Origin: Dichetophora obliterata
Lineage: Eukaryota > Arthropoda > Insecta > Diptera > Sciomyzidae
DNA: 64,000 nucleotides
Reading direction: 5' to 3'
Assembly: GCA_963920525.1 (NCBI GenBank)
Contig: OY986439.1
Coordinates: forward strand, 38,295,819-38,359,818
Shown here one piece after another: positions 10,725 through 22,720 of the stretch. The notes under the pieces were generated by a model. That model was given only the letters and a program-made list of their open reading frames with translations. It did not search any database and was not told where the DNA came from. A program made the position numbers and the translations under genes. Every line of letters begins with the position of its first letter. Position 1 is the first letter of the stretch.

Positions 10725-12030
10725 CAGTGTCTAGTATTAATATCAAAATGGATTTTATTGGAACTTTCTTATAAGTCTCCCACTTTCTTTAAGATACGTT
10801 TGCTCTATTAACTGTCATAAAGGCCATTATTAAATCGTACTGTCTTAGTGGTATATCATTAACTATTAAGGAAAAACTAGCAAAATATAAATGGAAATAC
10901 TCTTCATTTTTTATACTAAGTTTTTGTTTCAGGTTCTTGAGTCAGACAATTTATTCGGTATTTAAGAAATCTTTAATAATACTAAATTTAAGAAATCAAT
11001 ACTAAAAGTAAAAAATGTGATCTATGAATAGCTTAAAATGTTTGATATGTTTAAATATGGATTAATTTCACATATTATTGAATAAAGAATTCTTGGCAAT
11101 TAAAAAAGGGTTTTAAATTCCACCTCGACTGTTTTTGATTATCTCTAATGGATAAACTACAATTTTTTGATCCAATATCTGTTAATGTGTACTAACTTTT
11201 AAATTTTCTTAAGGATAATTAAGTAAAAAAATTTTCGTTTGCTTGACATGAAAAACATTCTCATATCTTGAAAACTAAAGAAAGTCTTAGCATAATGAAT
11301 TTTTGAATAAAACATCGTTACTTAAAGGACAAAAAAAAAACAATTACAAATTCAAAGTTTTGACTTTCGAAGCAAATATTTTCGTTGTTTCTTAATGCAT
11401 TTCATTCAACTTGTTTTGTTAGAAAAATTAAAGTACTTGAAAAAATCACTGCAGCAAACTGTTAGCTAAGAATTTATATTTTTAGTTTTTTCTTTTAAGA
11501 AGTTCCAACAAATTTCTGTTTTTTTTTTCAAAAACGGTGCAAAGAATGTTTTTGTCGTTAAAAAAACAAAAACTGCAAATTGCATTTTTTATATTCTTTC
11601 ATATGACGTATCATTTATAAGAAAAAACTGTTTTAGATTAACACAAAATTTATTGTTCTATTTCTATTACGAGAAATGCATGGTATCCTCTTTGACTTTT
11701 GTAACGATTAAAATTTTATCAACAAGTTATTAGAAGTTTTAAAAAAGGCTTGGCCTTCAAGAAAAAATTGTTGTTGTTTTCGTGTACAGAAAACCCAGCT
11801 GCGTAGAACAAATTAAAACTACCATAAATTTTAACAACTAAAATCATAAAAATATTCTTTTCTTAAAAAACATATTTTTCCCCATTTTATAACACATTCT
11901 AATAAATTTTTCACATTTTTAAATAAATTTAAAAAAAAATACCCAAGAAAAGATTTTACAAAATATAAGCATCCCATAGAAACACCGGGTATATATCAGC
12001 TAGTCTTAAATAATATTAATTATAATTTTT
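10725..12030. other. AT-rich non-coding stretch
   Basis: No supported genes. There are long poly-A/T words and no recognisable repeat until the Harbinger-like end that begins near 12031. Confidence 0.35.
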
Positions 12031-12120
12031 TTGATTTTTTTTAATTTTTGGCCACGTTATAATATTTGAAACTCCTCCCCCCCTGTTAATTTGGTAACGT
12101 AGTCTATTTACGACCCCTTA
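12031..12120. repeat. Solo right end of a Harbinger-like element
   Basis: The stretch matches the right terminus of the element at 34217-35228: TTTAATTTTTGG.ACGTTA, a C-run, TTGGTAACGTAGT and a CCCCTTA end, with about 37 bp missing in the middle. No matching left end is seen upstream, so it is a truncated copy. Confidence 0.6.
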
Positions 12121-12276
12121 ACTATTAAGAAAAAGTTACCCTGAAATATAAACATAACCATTTTAAATTGCTTAAATTCTAGTTTTGTTTTATGAGGTCT
12201 TAAATAATGGTGAATTTAAGTAATATATACGAGAAGTGAGAAAGTTTATCATATTAATAGATAGTTCTTAATTTGA

Positions 12277-13288
12277 GTAGTATAGTATAGTATAGTATAG
12301 TATAGTATAGTATAGTATATTATACTATAGTATAGTATAGTATAGTATAGTATATTATACTATAGTATAGTATAGTATAGTATAGTATAGTATAGTATAG
12401 TATAGTATAGTATAGTATAGTATAGTATAGTATAGTATAGTATAGTATAGTATAGTATAGTATAGTATAGTATAGTATAGTATAGTATAGTATAGTATAG
12501 TATAGTATAGTATAGTATAGTATAGTATAGTATAGTATAGTATAGTATAGTATAGTATAGTATAGTATAGTATACATAGTATAGTATAGTATAGTATAGT
12601 ATAGTATAGTATAGTATAGTATAGTATAGTATAGTATAGTATAGTATAGTATAGTATAGTATAGTATAGTATAGTATAGTATAGTATAGTATAGTATAGT
12701 ATAGTATAGTATAGTATAGTATAGTATAGTATAGTATAGTATAGTATAGTATAGTATAGTATAGTATAGTATAGTATAGTATAGTATAGTATAGTATAGT
12801 ATAGTATAGTATAGTATAGTATAGTATAGTATAGTATAGTATAGTATAGTATAGTATAGTATAGTATAGTATAGTATAGTATAGTATAGTATAGTATAGT
12901 ATAGTATAGTATAGTATAGTATAGTATAGTATAGTATAGTATAGTATAGTATAGTATAGTATAGTATAGTATAGTATAGTATAGTATAGTATAGTATAGT
13001 ATAGTATAGTATAGTATAGTATAGTATAGTATAGTATAGTATAGTATAGTATAGTATAGTATAGTATAGTATAGTATAGTATAGTATAGTATAGTATAGT
13101 ATAGTATAGTATAGTATAGTATAGTATAGTATAGTATAGTATAGTATAGTATAGTATAGTATAGTATAGTATAGTATAGTATAGTATAGTATAGTATAGT
13201 ATAGTATAGTATAGTATAGTATAGTATAGTATAGTATAGTATAGTATAGTATAGTATAGTATAGTATAGTATAGTATAGTATAGTATA
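12277..13288. repeat. (TATAG)n pentanucleotide satellite
   Basis: About 1.0 kb, roughly 200 units, of the 5-bp repeat TATAG. It is nearly perfect apart from two TATATTATACTATAG variants near 12315 and 12350 and a phase slip TATACATAG near 12571. The array is open in several frames because 15 bp is five codons; those translations are meaningless. It abuts the (TTTA)n tail of the minus-strand LINE at 13289. Real length may differ, since such arrays are unstable and assemble poorly. Confidence 0.97.
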
Positions 13289-14885
13289 TTTATGTATTTA
13301 TTTATTTATTTATTTATAAACTATCGACAAAAATGTATAAAAGTCTATTTATTGCATCTTAAATTACACTAAAACCATAATTATAATGGAATTATTATAA
13401 GAATATAAAATTAAGGATTTATACAATACTCAATACAGTTTGTTTAAATGCCTCTCTATTTTGAGTGAAATCTATACGAGCTCTTACACTGTTATAGACA
13501 GTACACATGTTAAAAATCGGATCACTCCGGCCATAGTTAGTGCTATGGTGCGAAATGTAAAAAAAATCTCTTTGCCTAAAGTGTCTTTCCGTAGCATAAA
13601 TATTTAGACGGGCGAAGATTGGCGCACAGTTAATATTATTCATTAAAAGATCTCGAACAAAAGTTGTAAGAAAATATTTTCTTCTAGAACTCAACGATTT
13701 AAGCCCAATAAGTGCCATCGGGAACTATACTCTGGCATAAAATTCCAATTTAGTTTTTTCACAACAAAACGAGTAAAACGTTTTTGGACTTTTTCCAATC
13801 TTGTACTATGCGACTCATAAAATGGGTCCCATATTACACACCCATACTCAAGTATTGATCTTATAATGGAAATGAAAAGAGTCTTTAAGGTATACGGGTC
13901 AGCAAACTCTCTAGTGTTGCGTCTAACGAATCCCATCATAGCATTAACCCTGCTGATTATGTTGTCATAATGACCTGAAAATGACATCTTTTTATCACAG
14001 AGTACACCTAGATCAGATTTAGAATCTACTCTAATCAAGGCGTTGCATAAAATTGAGTAATCAAAAAACATTGGAGATCTTATCATATAAAATGACATTA
14101 TGTTGCATTTTGACAAATTTAAATTCAGTTTATTTAGGATACACCATGAGTGCAGACTATTTAAATCACTTTGTAAACTCTATTGATCACTGAGAGAGCT
14201 TACAGATTTAAAAATCTTAACATAAATTAGGAAAATCATTGATGAAAAGAATAAATAACAACGGCCCAAGGTGGCTACCCTGTGGCACACCTGAATGATT
14301 AATTATTGCTTTTGAGATCGTCTTTCCGATGCATACATTTTGGCTACGACCTAAAAGGTACTCACTAAGCCAAGACAAGAGTGAAGAATGAAAACCCATT
14401 AGACTGAGCTTATTAATTAGAATTGAGTGCTGAACTCTATCAAATACCTTAGCGAAATCTGTGAAAATAACGTCTATTTGTTTACCATTCTCCAATTCAT
14501 TTTTTATTAAGTGAGTGAATAGAACCAGGTTTGTAGAGGTTGATTTTCCAGAGACAAAACCATGCTGGCTTTCAGATATCGAATTTTTAATGCCTTGATA
14601 GATCTGCTTTTTCACCAAGGCTTCAAACAATTTGGGAATTGATGGTAACTTAGATATTGGTCTATAGTTTCTAATGTCTTGTCTAGATCCAGATTTATGA
14701 ATAGGAACTATAATTGAAACCTTCCAAATATCCAAAAATATACCTTTCTCAAGGGACAAATTAAAAATTAGTGAAAGAGGCTGAGCAAGTGCAGCAGTAT
14801 AGTATATACTATAACTTTTAAGTAGTTCTGAAATAGTTTCAAAAAGCACCAGTACTGGTCCCTCTATAATTCCCTTTTACATTGA
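13289..14885 (-). mobile_element. 5'-truncated Jockey/CR1-like LINE
   Basis: A minus-strand non-LTR retrotransposon running from within reverse transcriptase (about 14850) to a 3' tail of TAAA repeats at 13289-13318. Protein blocks typical of the Jockey/CR1 group are readable. The copy lacks the YADD active site, has stops and is dead. LINE relics of the same type occur at 30176-30590 and 55080-56660. Confidence 0.85.
13430..14849 (-). pseudogene. Reverse transcriptase, active site deleted
   Basis: Read from 14849 leftward: PLSLIFNLSLEKGIF..WK, NYRPISKLPSIPKLFE, QHGFVSGKSTSTNL, FTDFAKVFDRV (expected D-KAFD) and SGVPQGSHLGPLLF, then FINDFPNL at about 14217-14240. Where the YADD motif should follow, the text jumps to KIFKSVSSLSD (about 14180-14216) with stops, so the catalytic Asp pair has been lost by a small deletion. 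The thumb region (DLGVLCDKKMSF, SILEYGCVIWDPF, LEKVQKRFTRF) is intact at 13780-14020. The C-terminal block continues in another frame to 13430. Confidence 0.85.
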
Positions 14886-17391
14886 TCGAACTGACGCTTT
14901 TTACGTGTTGATGTCATAGGAAAAGATAATTGTACCTAAAAACATTGCTTTTTCCCTGTATTTGAACTAGTTCTAATGTGAACATTTCCAAACTGGTACT
15001 TTTTGCTAATGTCCTAAAGTAGATCTTAAACTGGTTTAAAAGTTTTCATACGTTAGAGGCATTTATTTCTTATCTCTTGCATGTATTACAAACAGAAGTG
15101 CATCACGTAATAGATGATGCGTTTATTATATTATTGGTAGTGGCTTTTTTTTAAATAATGCAAAAACTTATCTCTGTTGAATTCTTTAGTGAAAAAGAAG
15201 AAAAAAGTGAAGTATAAATTGCACTAGAAATGAACTAGTTGATTTTTCCAATTGACTCCAAAACAACTACTGTTTTATGATTTATTTTATATATGTTTCA
15301 ATCAAGCGAAATAGTTTTTTACAAAAGTGCCACAAAAGTTTAATACAAAAAGTGTATATACTAGAAAAACTTGAAAATGATTCTCTAATACATACATTCT
15401 TTTATATAAAACTGTATATAATTTATATTACATACAACATTATCATCGTTTTAATAAGGATTTTTAAAAATGAACATCTTTTCCAATCATTAGTTGTATG
15501 AATTAAAAAATCCTCTTCCGAATTATTATCTTATTACGCTACATATCACATGTGATATGGCAATTTAAGCAAATTGCTTTTAACTTCTATATTTAATTTA
15601 CGCTATTGTTTTCATTTTAAAATTTTTCCACTCGAATTGTATCCACAGCAGTTCTAAGACTTTGAAGTGAGTTTTGAAAACCGCTTAAAAAGCTTTGCTC
15701 CTGGTTTTTCAACACAACAAATGTCATCATCATTTTACAGCGCAAAATTTTAGTAGGTGTGAAGCAAATTGATGTTCATACTCGTATAATCTATGATTAT
15801 AACGACAATTTTATTTATTGCCTCTTTTTATGCATTTTTTTTTTTGCCAAATTGCTCAAATAAAATCCAAGGTTACTTGAGTTGGGGGTTAAGTAATGCG
15901 CCAAAATCACATTTCAGCAGGTAATAAGCGAAGAGCGACATAAAATCCACAAATCTTATTTTATTTCACAATGACAATTACAATAGCTACAACAACAGCA
16001 AGAATAACGATAAAAAAACTGTAAAAAAATTACAACCAGTGCGATAAAAACGCCTCTCGTGTGTGCATAACTTAAAAAATATTCATGTTAGCTTTTCTTA
16101 CCCATTGTTGGTGTAATTTTTGTTGTTGTTGTTTTTGATGCTGTTACCTTGCTGTACTTGTGCTTGTTGTTAAATGTGGCAACGCTATGTTATCACATTG
16201 GCTTGTACTGCGCTTGTCGTCATAAAAGTCATAAACTTTTGAATAATTAAAATACTTGGCAACACAAAAAACACACGAACAACAACTACCACAAGAGCAT
16301 ATAAATTTGTTCGTGGCTAGGAAGCTGAAGAAGGCACTTGAGCGCTTTTCGCATTGTACTGAACTATAAATTATAAGCGTTAAATAAAAAAGTTTTGTTA
16401 AGAATTTACGTTGGCAGTCAGCCCAACTCGGTCGGATTTTATCTTTAGCAATTTTTTTACTTTTTTTTTTCTTTCCCTTGGATTCTCTTCGCTTTTGTCT
16501 AGCAGCATCATCTTCGCTGCTTACGTTTTATTATCGTTTTCAGTGGCAATTCGCGGTTTTAATGATTTGCCGTATTTTTTATATTCCCTCTTAATTTTTT
16601 TTTTTCTTACCAAAGATTTGCATGATTTGCTCATCAACCAGCACGCTTGGCCCAGCGTCTTTTTTTTTAAGTGCTCATTCCAACGTTTAAGTAGCTGTTA
16701 GGTTTTTGTTAAAATGGGCAAGCATTAAAATAGCAAAGGAAACAAGCACAACTCTAACAGCAATAATAACAAAAATACTTATATATATAAAAGCAATGAT
16801 GACGAAAGCCTGCCTCTCCACACCTGTCAATAGGTTCTACAATGGTATAAAGTTGGTGCACGGATAAAGATCGCGCTTTAATATTAGACATAAACCTACA
16901 AACACTTCCTTTATAAGCACACAAACATTTCCGTTCCGTTAGGTTGCTGCCGATGGTTATCGATGCAGCCGTAGAAGCAACACCACCATGTTTGGGCTTG
17001 GTTGGGATTCTGCTGAATGGGTTTTGGTTTTTTGGTATCCGTTTTAGTTGCTTTGTGGCTAACGGCATACGCCTATGTAATGTTCTTAGTGGCCCACTTT
17101 TGGTGTTTAGGGAATAAATACAGAGAGCTGTTCTATTTTAAAATTAGCTTGAAGTTTTTGTATGTTCTTATTTGTTGTTGTTTTTATTATTGTTTCTACG
17201 ATATTGTTTTTCTCCGGTTCTTGTAATGACTATTTTTCTGCGACCCCACTTTGAATTAAATTTTTAAAGAGCTTTATATATAGATTGTTAAAAAATGTTA
17301 TTGTTAGTCGCAATTTTCAAACGCTTTAAATTAAGAAAAGTATTCAAGCTTTTCAAAAACTCAAAATAGTTAAAAACTGAAGAATATAACA
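14886..17391. other. Non-coding stretch with CAA/GTT-rich tracts
   Basis: No supported gene. From 15960 to 16420 the sequence has fly-like CAA and TTG repeats and a TATAAAT word at about 16301, which could mark a host promoter, but there is no convincing downstream frame. A Phe/Leu-rich frame at 16411-16701 follows T runs and is not believed. Confidence 0.3.
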
Positions 17392-17393
17392 TG

Positions 17394-17851
17394 CAGTGAT
17401 GTGCAAATAAATAGGGTCACCTTTATTTTTATATACAAGGCTACAGCATGAATTATATACAAGGTGCCACAGATATAGCATTAAATCCCTAGGTTGGTGA
17501 CTCCCCATGATAATTTGAGTAAAAAATGTATGGATGATGGTAAGTTGCTTATAAAACATTTTGCATAAAGTCACATATAAGAAAGTTATGAACAACTAAG
17601 TTCTAAAATAAATTTAGTCGAACAGATAAATAAAATATAGAGTAAGTCGTAATGACACATATTTTAAAGTTTTCACTTTCTAGCTCCGATGGGGGGGGAG
17701 GAGTAATCCTCATCCATAAAGTTTTATGCTCGCCTAAAAAAGGAAAATCACCACTCGAGGGAATTAATGCTATATCTACGGCGACTTGTATATAATTCAT
17801 GCAGCTTTAAATATAAAAATACGGGTGTCCCAATTTCTTTGCACATCACTG
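17394..17851. mobile_element. Tc1/mariner-type MITE, TIR CAGTGATGTGCAAA
   Basis: Ends CAGTGATGTGCAAATAAAT (17394) and, inverted, CAGTGATGTGCAAAGAAATT (ending 17851) are followed on both sides by GGG.CACC. The right flank is TA; the left flank is TG, a likely decayed TA. A CAGTG start plus TA target is characteristic of Tc1-like elements. The 458-bp body contains only short unrecognised frames. Confidence 0.75.
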
Positions 17852-17853
17852 TA

Positions 17854-18499
17854 CATAAATTGAAAGATATAATAACAGAATGGGTGGACAAGTAATGTAT
17901 TAAAGAATAAATCCTCAAAAATCCTTAATGTCAAATGTCATTATCCGAAGAAATGTTCACTATGCAACTTTGCAAAAAACATTAGAGAAATATTTTAGGG
18001 AACTTTTATTTGAACACGGAGAGAAAAAATATTTTTTTATTAGGCAAATGAAATTTTATTGATTGAAAAAAATTTAAAATGAAGCCTCATTTGCTGAAAT
18101 CAATCATTTAAAACTTTATCAAAAACAAAAATTTTGTAATAAGCATATGCATATTTCTAAAATTTAGTAAAATATATGATTGGTTGAAACAAGAACATAA
18201 TACTTGATTCTATAACCGAGAACATGACTTGAAAAAAGAAAATATTTTCTCAATTTAAGTAAACGCAGAGTATATTATTTAAAATATTCATGTACTTAGC
18301 AACTGTTTTGTTTGATATGGAAAATATAGAATAAATAAATAGGTGTAAGTAAATATGTATAAATAAATAGAAAGTCAATAATAAAATAACTAAGTACCTT
18401 TTTCAATCTTAAATTTTTCAACCTTTATCCATTAAATTATGAGTGAATAAAAACTTTCCCACTTCTCATCTGAAGATATGTATAACAAAGGATATTTCT
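17854..18499. other. AT-rich spacer
   Basis: No supported feature. An ACACGGAGAGAAAAAAT word near 18015 resembles the end of the TA-flanked element at 57949, but no partner end is found. Confidence 0.3.
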
Positions 18500-21118
18500 T
18501 TTTTTTATATTATTCGCGAAGGGGGAACCTTCAAAAGGCCCCACCGTGCAGGTGGGAGTGTACGATTTTTACGCACTAAACCTACATGATACCTCGCGGT
18601 ATCATAACCTCCGCATTGAATCTTCGACCCTATAGAACCCCGCGGGACCGCCGTAAAGCATAACTTCGCGGGGCTTGGGAACAGCACTAGGCTGGAAACT
18701 GTTTGGCTACTGCCGGGATCTACTGTGGGATGGTCGTCGGGTCAACAACCTTTACCTCATCTATCTTGCGCGCGCTCAACTCTTCGCAGCTCTTCGGTTA
18801 TTTTTCTAGCCAGGGTGCTAACCATCGACCAGTTCTCTTCGCTCTTTAGCATAAGAGAAACCATATTTTGCTGTGTTAACGTTTCGCCGAGACAGGCCGA
18901 GGCCTCAAGTCTGGCGTTATGGAACATGGGGCACACAAACAGAACGTGCGCCGCGTCTTGCAGCGTGTTTCCTGTGCAATTAGTGCAGTAAGGATCGATC
19001 GCATGGTTATACTTGTGAAGGTATGCCCTGAAGCAACCATGTCCGCTCAATATCTGTGTAAGGTAGAAGTTCACTGAGCCGTGGCTTCTGCCATACCACT
19101 CGGTTAGGCTAGGGATGAGCTGGTACGTCCACCGACCCTTCTCTGAAATATCCCAGCGGTCTTGCCATTTTTGCAAGCTTCTCTCTCTAGCGAGTTTTTT
19201 ATTAGCTGTTGTGCTTTCACTACCAGCTGTGAGAAGCGGTTCTTCCACGAGAAGGTCAATAGGGATCGCGCTAGCTAGAACCAGTGCTGCATCTCCGGAT
19301 ACCGTTCTGAAGCTGCAGCAGACCCTGAGTGCACCAAGTCTGTAAACTGACTCTACTCCGTGTCGGTAGGACTTCGTTTTCATCGCTGTGGACCATACAG
19401 TCGCACCATATATCATAGTAGATCGCACTACGTTGAGGAGCAGTGTTCGTCGTGCTTGTTTGGGGCCTCTTGTGTTCGGCATTATTCTAGATAGCGCCAG
19501 ACATACTTCGGATGCTTTCCTGTGTGCGTACTGCATATGTTGCTTAAATGACAGTCTGGAATCGATCATTACACCGAGATATTTAATGAACGGCTTCGAT
19601 TCAATTACTGTTCCATGAATACTGACGCTGGCGGTTTCTAGTTTTTTCCGACTACTAATAAGTACCATCTCAGTCTTATGTTCAGCTAGACTAAGTCCCG
19701 CTCTTCGCAGCCAATCGCAAATCATAGCGGTAGTTACACTACTGAGGGCCTCAACTTCTTTACGGTATTTTGCTGTCGCCACAACTGCAAGGTCGTCGTC
19801 AAAGCCAACAATCTTGACGTCTGCTGGCACCTCAAGCCTGAGAACCCATCGTACATGACGTTCCATAGCAGGGGGCCAAGAACCGACCCCTGTGGGACTC
19901 CACCGGAGACATTGTAAGTCTTCGTGCCTTCTTCTGTGTCGTAGAGCAGGACTCTTTCACTGAAATAGTGTGACACGATCTTCGTGAGGTATCGTGGTAC
20001 TCCAAAGTTCCTGAGGGCTGTCATAATCAGACTCCAGTTAGCTGAGTTGAAAGCGTTCTTTACGTCGAGTGTTGCCACCAAACAGTACTGCTTTGCTCCC
20101 CTCACTCTCTCAATTGCTTCCTGCGCGGTGCTTGTAACTAGCTTAATAGCGTCCGTCGTTGATTGGGCCTTTCGAAACCCATATTGTCGAGCGGAAAGTC
20201 CTCCTCCGGCTTGGATCGCGTTTCGCGTTGGATCGTGGAAGAGTGTTCTAACTATAGCACTTAGTACCTGCGGGTCCGTAGGTGCTAATCACCTGAACGA
20301 CTTCAGTTTTTTCATAACTAATCTGTATGCAGTACCCCATGGATTGGTTTCTGCCTCATCACATAGCTGTAAGAAGCATTGGCGCTTACTCATACGGATT
20401 GCTATTTTCAGGCCTTTCTTGAGCATTCGATAGGTTTCGCGGAGATTGTTGGAGCTGTAGGAACCTCTTGCGCGGTAGTACATCCTCCTTGCTTCGAGGC
20501 ATTTCCTGCGTGCTTCAGCAATTTCCGCCGTCCACCAGTTGACGGGTCTTGCTTGAGGGTCTTGCTTGCGCTTGCTAGACCGCCTCGAGATCATCGCTGC
20601 ATCGCAAGCTCTTCTTGTTTGGTCCAGGGTCTGCCTTGCCATATCATTTGGCGTGCCAGACAGATGCATATCGGCCATTACTACTTTCAAAATGTCCTCG
20701 TCTAGTGTTTCGACACTGTACGAACATTTATTTCCCGTATTTATGCTTTGTCGGCTACGCGGTCGACCATTGAGCTTATAAATGATAGCTTGGTGGTCAC
20801 TGTGCGTGTACAGATTGCTAACATGCCACTCTGCTTGCCTAGTTAACTCGCTACTGGCGAAAGTCAGGTCGATGATGGAGCTTCCGTCCGCACGGCTGAA
20901 TGTTGTTTGGGATCCATTATTGAGCAGCACCACGTCTAGTAGAGCAAATGCTTCAAAGAGAATAAAGCCACGTTGGTTTGTTTTTTGACTTCCTCAGTCA
21001 ACTGCCCACGCTTTAAAGTCACCAGCGATAAGGAGTGGTTTCAGGCCTCTCCTTTCGCTGACTATCGTGTCTAGAATCTCCGTGTATTCCTGGATCGACA
21101 GACTTGGCGCTAGGTAAC
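18500..21118 (-). mobile_element. R1-clade LINE, 5'-truncated and internally deleted
   Basis: A minus-strand non-LTR retrotransposon, markedly richer in GC than its surroundings and therefore probably a fairly recent arrival. It runs from the endonuclease C-terminal half (21115) through RT to a Cys/His C-terminus, then about 250 bp of 3' UTR and a short A-rich tail at about 18495-18510. The 5' end stops at a TG/TATG microsatellite. Confidence 0.9.
18757..21115 (-). pseudogene. Endonuclease-RT polyprotein (R1-like), broken
   Basis: Read from 21115 leftward. Endonuclease: a GDFKAWAVD block (canonical GDFNAW) near 21005, then SIIDLTFASSEL and THSDHQAIIYKL (20770-20880). RT: LSARQYGFRKAQST (20165-20205), VATLDVKNAFNSANW (20030-20075), GGVPQGSVLGPLLWNVMYDG (19850-19915), then after a frameshift GFDDDLAVVATAK, where the usual F-A-D-D is altered to F-D-D-D (about 19774-19810). 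C-terminus: C-T-N-C..H-V-L-F-V-C (about 18915-18985). There is an in-frame stop near 20287. The RT fingers (PKPGK..YRPI region) are missing at a join near 20223, where a HDPTRNAIQAGGG stretch runs straight into LSARQYGF. Confidence 0.88.
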
Positions 21119-21120
21119 AA

Positions 21121-21165
21121 AGGATGTATGTATGTTTGTATGTGGGTATGTGTGTATATCACATA
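21121..21165. repeat. TATG/TG microsatellite
   Basis: ATGTATGTATGT..GTGGGTATGTGTG, directly abutting the truncated 5' end of the R1-like LINE. Confidence 0.75.
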
Positions 21166-21169
21166 GACT

Positions 21170-22480
21170 CCATCGTGAGGTGTTGATAGGACAAGGGAGC
21201 GTGGTACATTCCATACAACCCAAATTTGCGATATCGTCCACAAACAAAAAAAGTACATATCATTTATCTGCAAAAATGGCTTCATTTCGGCACATAATTA
21301 CATAAATAGTTTCTATCATTAAAACTAATGGGCTACCCTCATCATTTTGCTGATGAAAATTGATTTTTTTCAAAATGTTTTAATAATTTTTACAAAGTTC
21401 TATAGCTTAAAAAAGAATTTTTGTGAATTTTTTTTATATATTGTATTTCTTTCTAAATGGTTTTCGAAAGTACTGTGAAAATATTAACGAATCTATGGCA
21501 CATAGTCGAGAGCGCCCCATAATTCGCGCTGTGTATGAATAATTAGTGAATAATTTTGTCATTAAAATTAATTTTTTTATGCAATTTTTATTAAATTATC
21601 TATGTTACATACAAAAAAACGCTAGAAAATAAATAAAAAATGGATAAATTATTAAATTCATAAAAAAAATTTCACTCATTTCCATGCGGCAAGTTACATT
21701 TTTGGATGAAAACTTAAAAGTAAAATTTGAAAGAAAAATGTACACTAAACGAATTGAAAATACACAAAACTTCACAGACATTGAAACAGATAAAATAAAA
21801 ACTTTAAAAACGTAGAATTTGTTCTTTAGCTTTTCATGTTGCTCATATAATTAATTCGCGATAAAAAAGGCTTCTAGCCCAATGTGCGGCAGCGTAAAAG
21901 TTGATCATATATGGTAAACAAAAAATTATTTCAATATATATCAAATATTTTTTTGAAAAATTTAGAGTTTTTTAGTATTTGCATTATATGTCTTTCTAAA
22001 AAATTTTCTCATACAGCCACTAGAGATTTAAAAATATTGATTTTTTTTCCCCAGCCTCGAAGGACCTAGTTGAAAAATTAATGAACCCATAAAAAAATAC
22101 AACATTCATACTTTATTTAAAAAAAAATTAAATAAATAAATTCCTTGTATGTTAGAACGATGGGTCCTTTCATGTAAAATGAGTTAAAACATGTAAGAAA
22201 AATATTTCTTATAAGTAGGTGAAATTTTGTATTACAAATGGTGGATTTTTGATTCAAATAAAATATTTCATATTTTGAATATAGACACAAAAAGATCATA
22301 TTCAAAATATTCTTATAATTTCTAAGTTTGTTTTTTAAAAATTAATTTTTAGCTTTCATTATTTCTACTTGTCTGAATTTTTGCATAACCCAATAGAACA
22401 TATTGAGGTTTTTAAGCCCTTAACCCAATTCCTGGAATCGGGCGTGATATATTGCAAAAATATGAAAAATATGAATAAAT
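21170..22480. other. AT-rich non-coding stretch
   Basis: No supported genes or repeats. Long A and T words throughout. Confidence 0.35.
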
Positions 22481-22720
22481 TTGAAACTTTTAGAAACTTT
22501 TTTTAAAAAAATGTATTAAATGTATTTCTTAATTAAAAAAATGAAAGTGAGCAGAGATATTTTAACGAATGCTCTCGTAAAAAAAACTCGTATATAAAAA
22601 TTTTAAATTTTTAGTAACTTTTTTTGAAGGTTTAGAAAAACTTTTAAAAAATGTATTAAATGTATTTCTTAATTAAAAAAATGAAAGTGAGCAGAGATGT
22701 TTTTACGAATGCACTCGAAA
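22481..22720. repeat. Two-copy tandem duplication, 140-bp period
   Basis: The block ATGTATTAAATGTATTTCTT, followed by AATTAAAAAAATGAAAGTGA and GCAGAGAT, occurs at 22511 and again at 22651 with very few differences. The first copy continues with GAATGCTCTCG and the second with GAATGCACTCG. Confidence 0.9.

Noticed and set aside
12320..12577. Open frame of repeated Tyr-Thr-Ile-Leu-Tyr on the minus strand
   Set aside because: It is the (TATAG)n satellite read as codons; a 15-bp period is open in several frames and implies no protein.
12277..13288. CRISPR array
   Set aside because: The repeat unit is only 5 bp with no spacers; it is a simple satellite in an insect-like genome.
16411..16701. Frame with hydrophobic segments that might suggest a membrane protein
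   Set aside because: The hydrophobicity follows from T runs. No domain, no conservation evidence and no clear gene structure.
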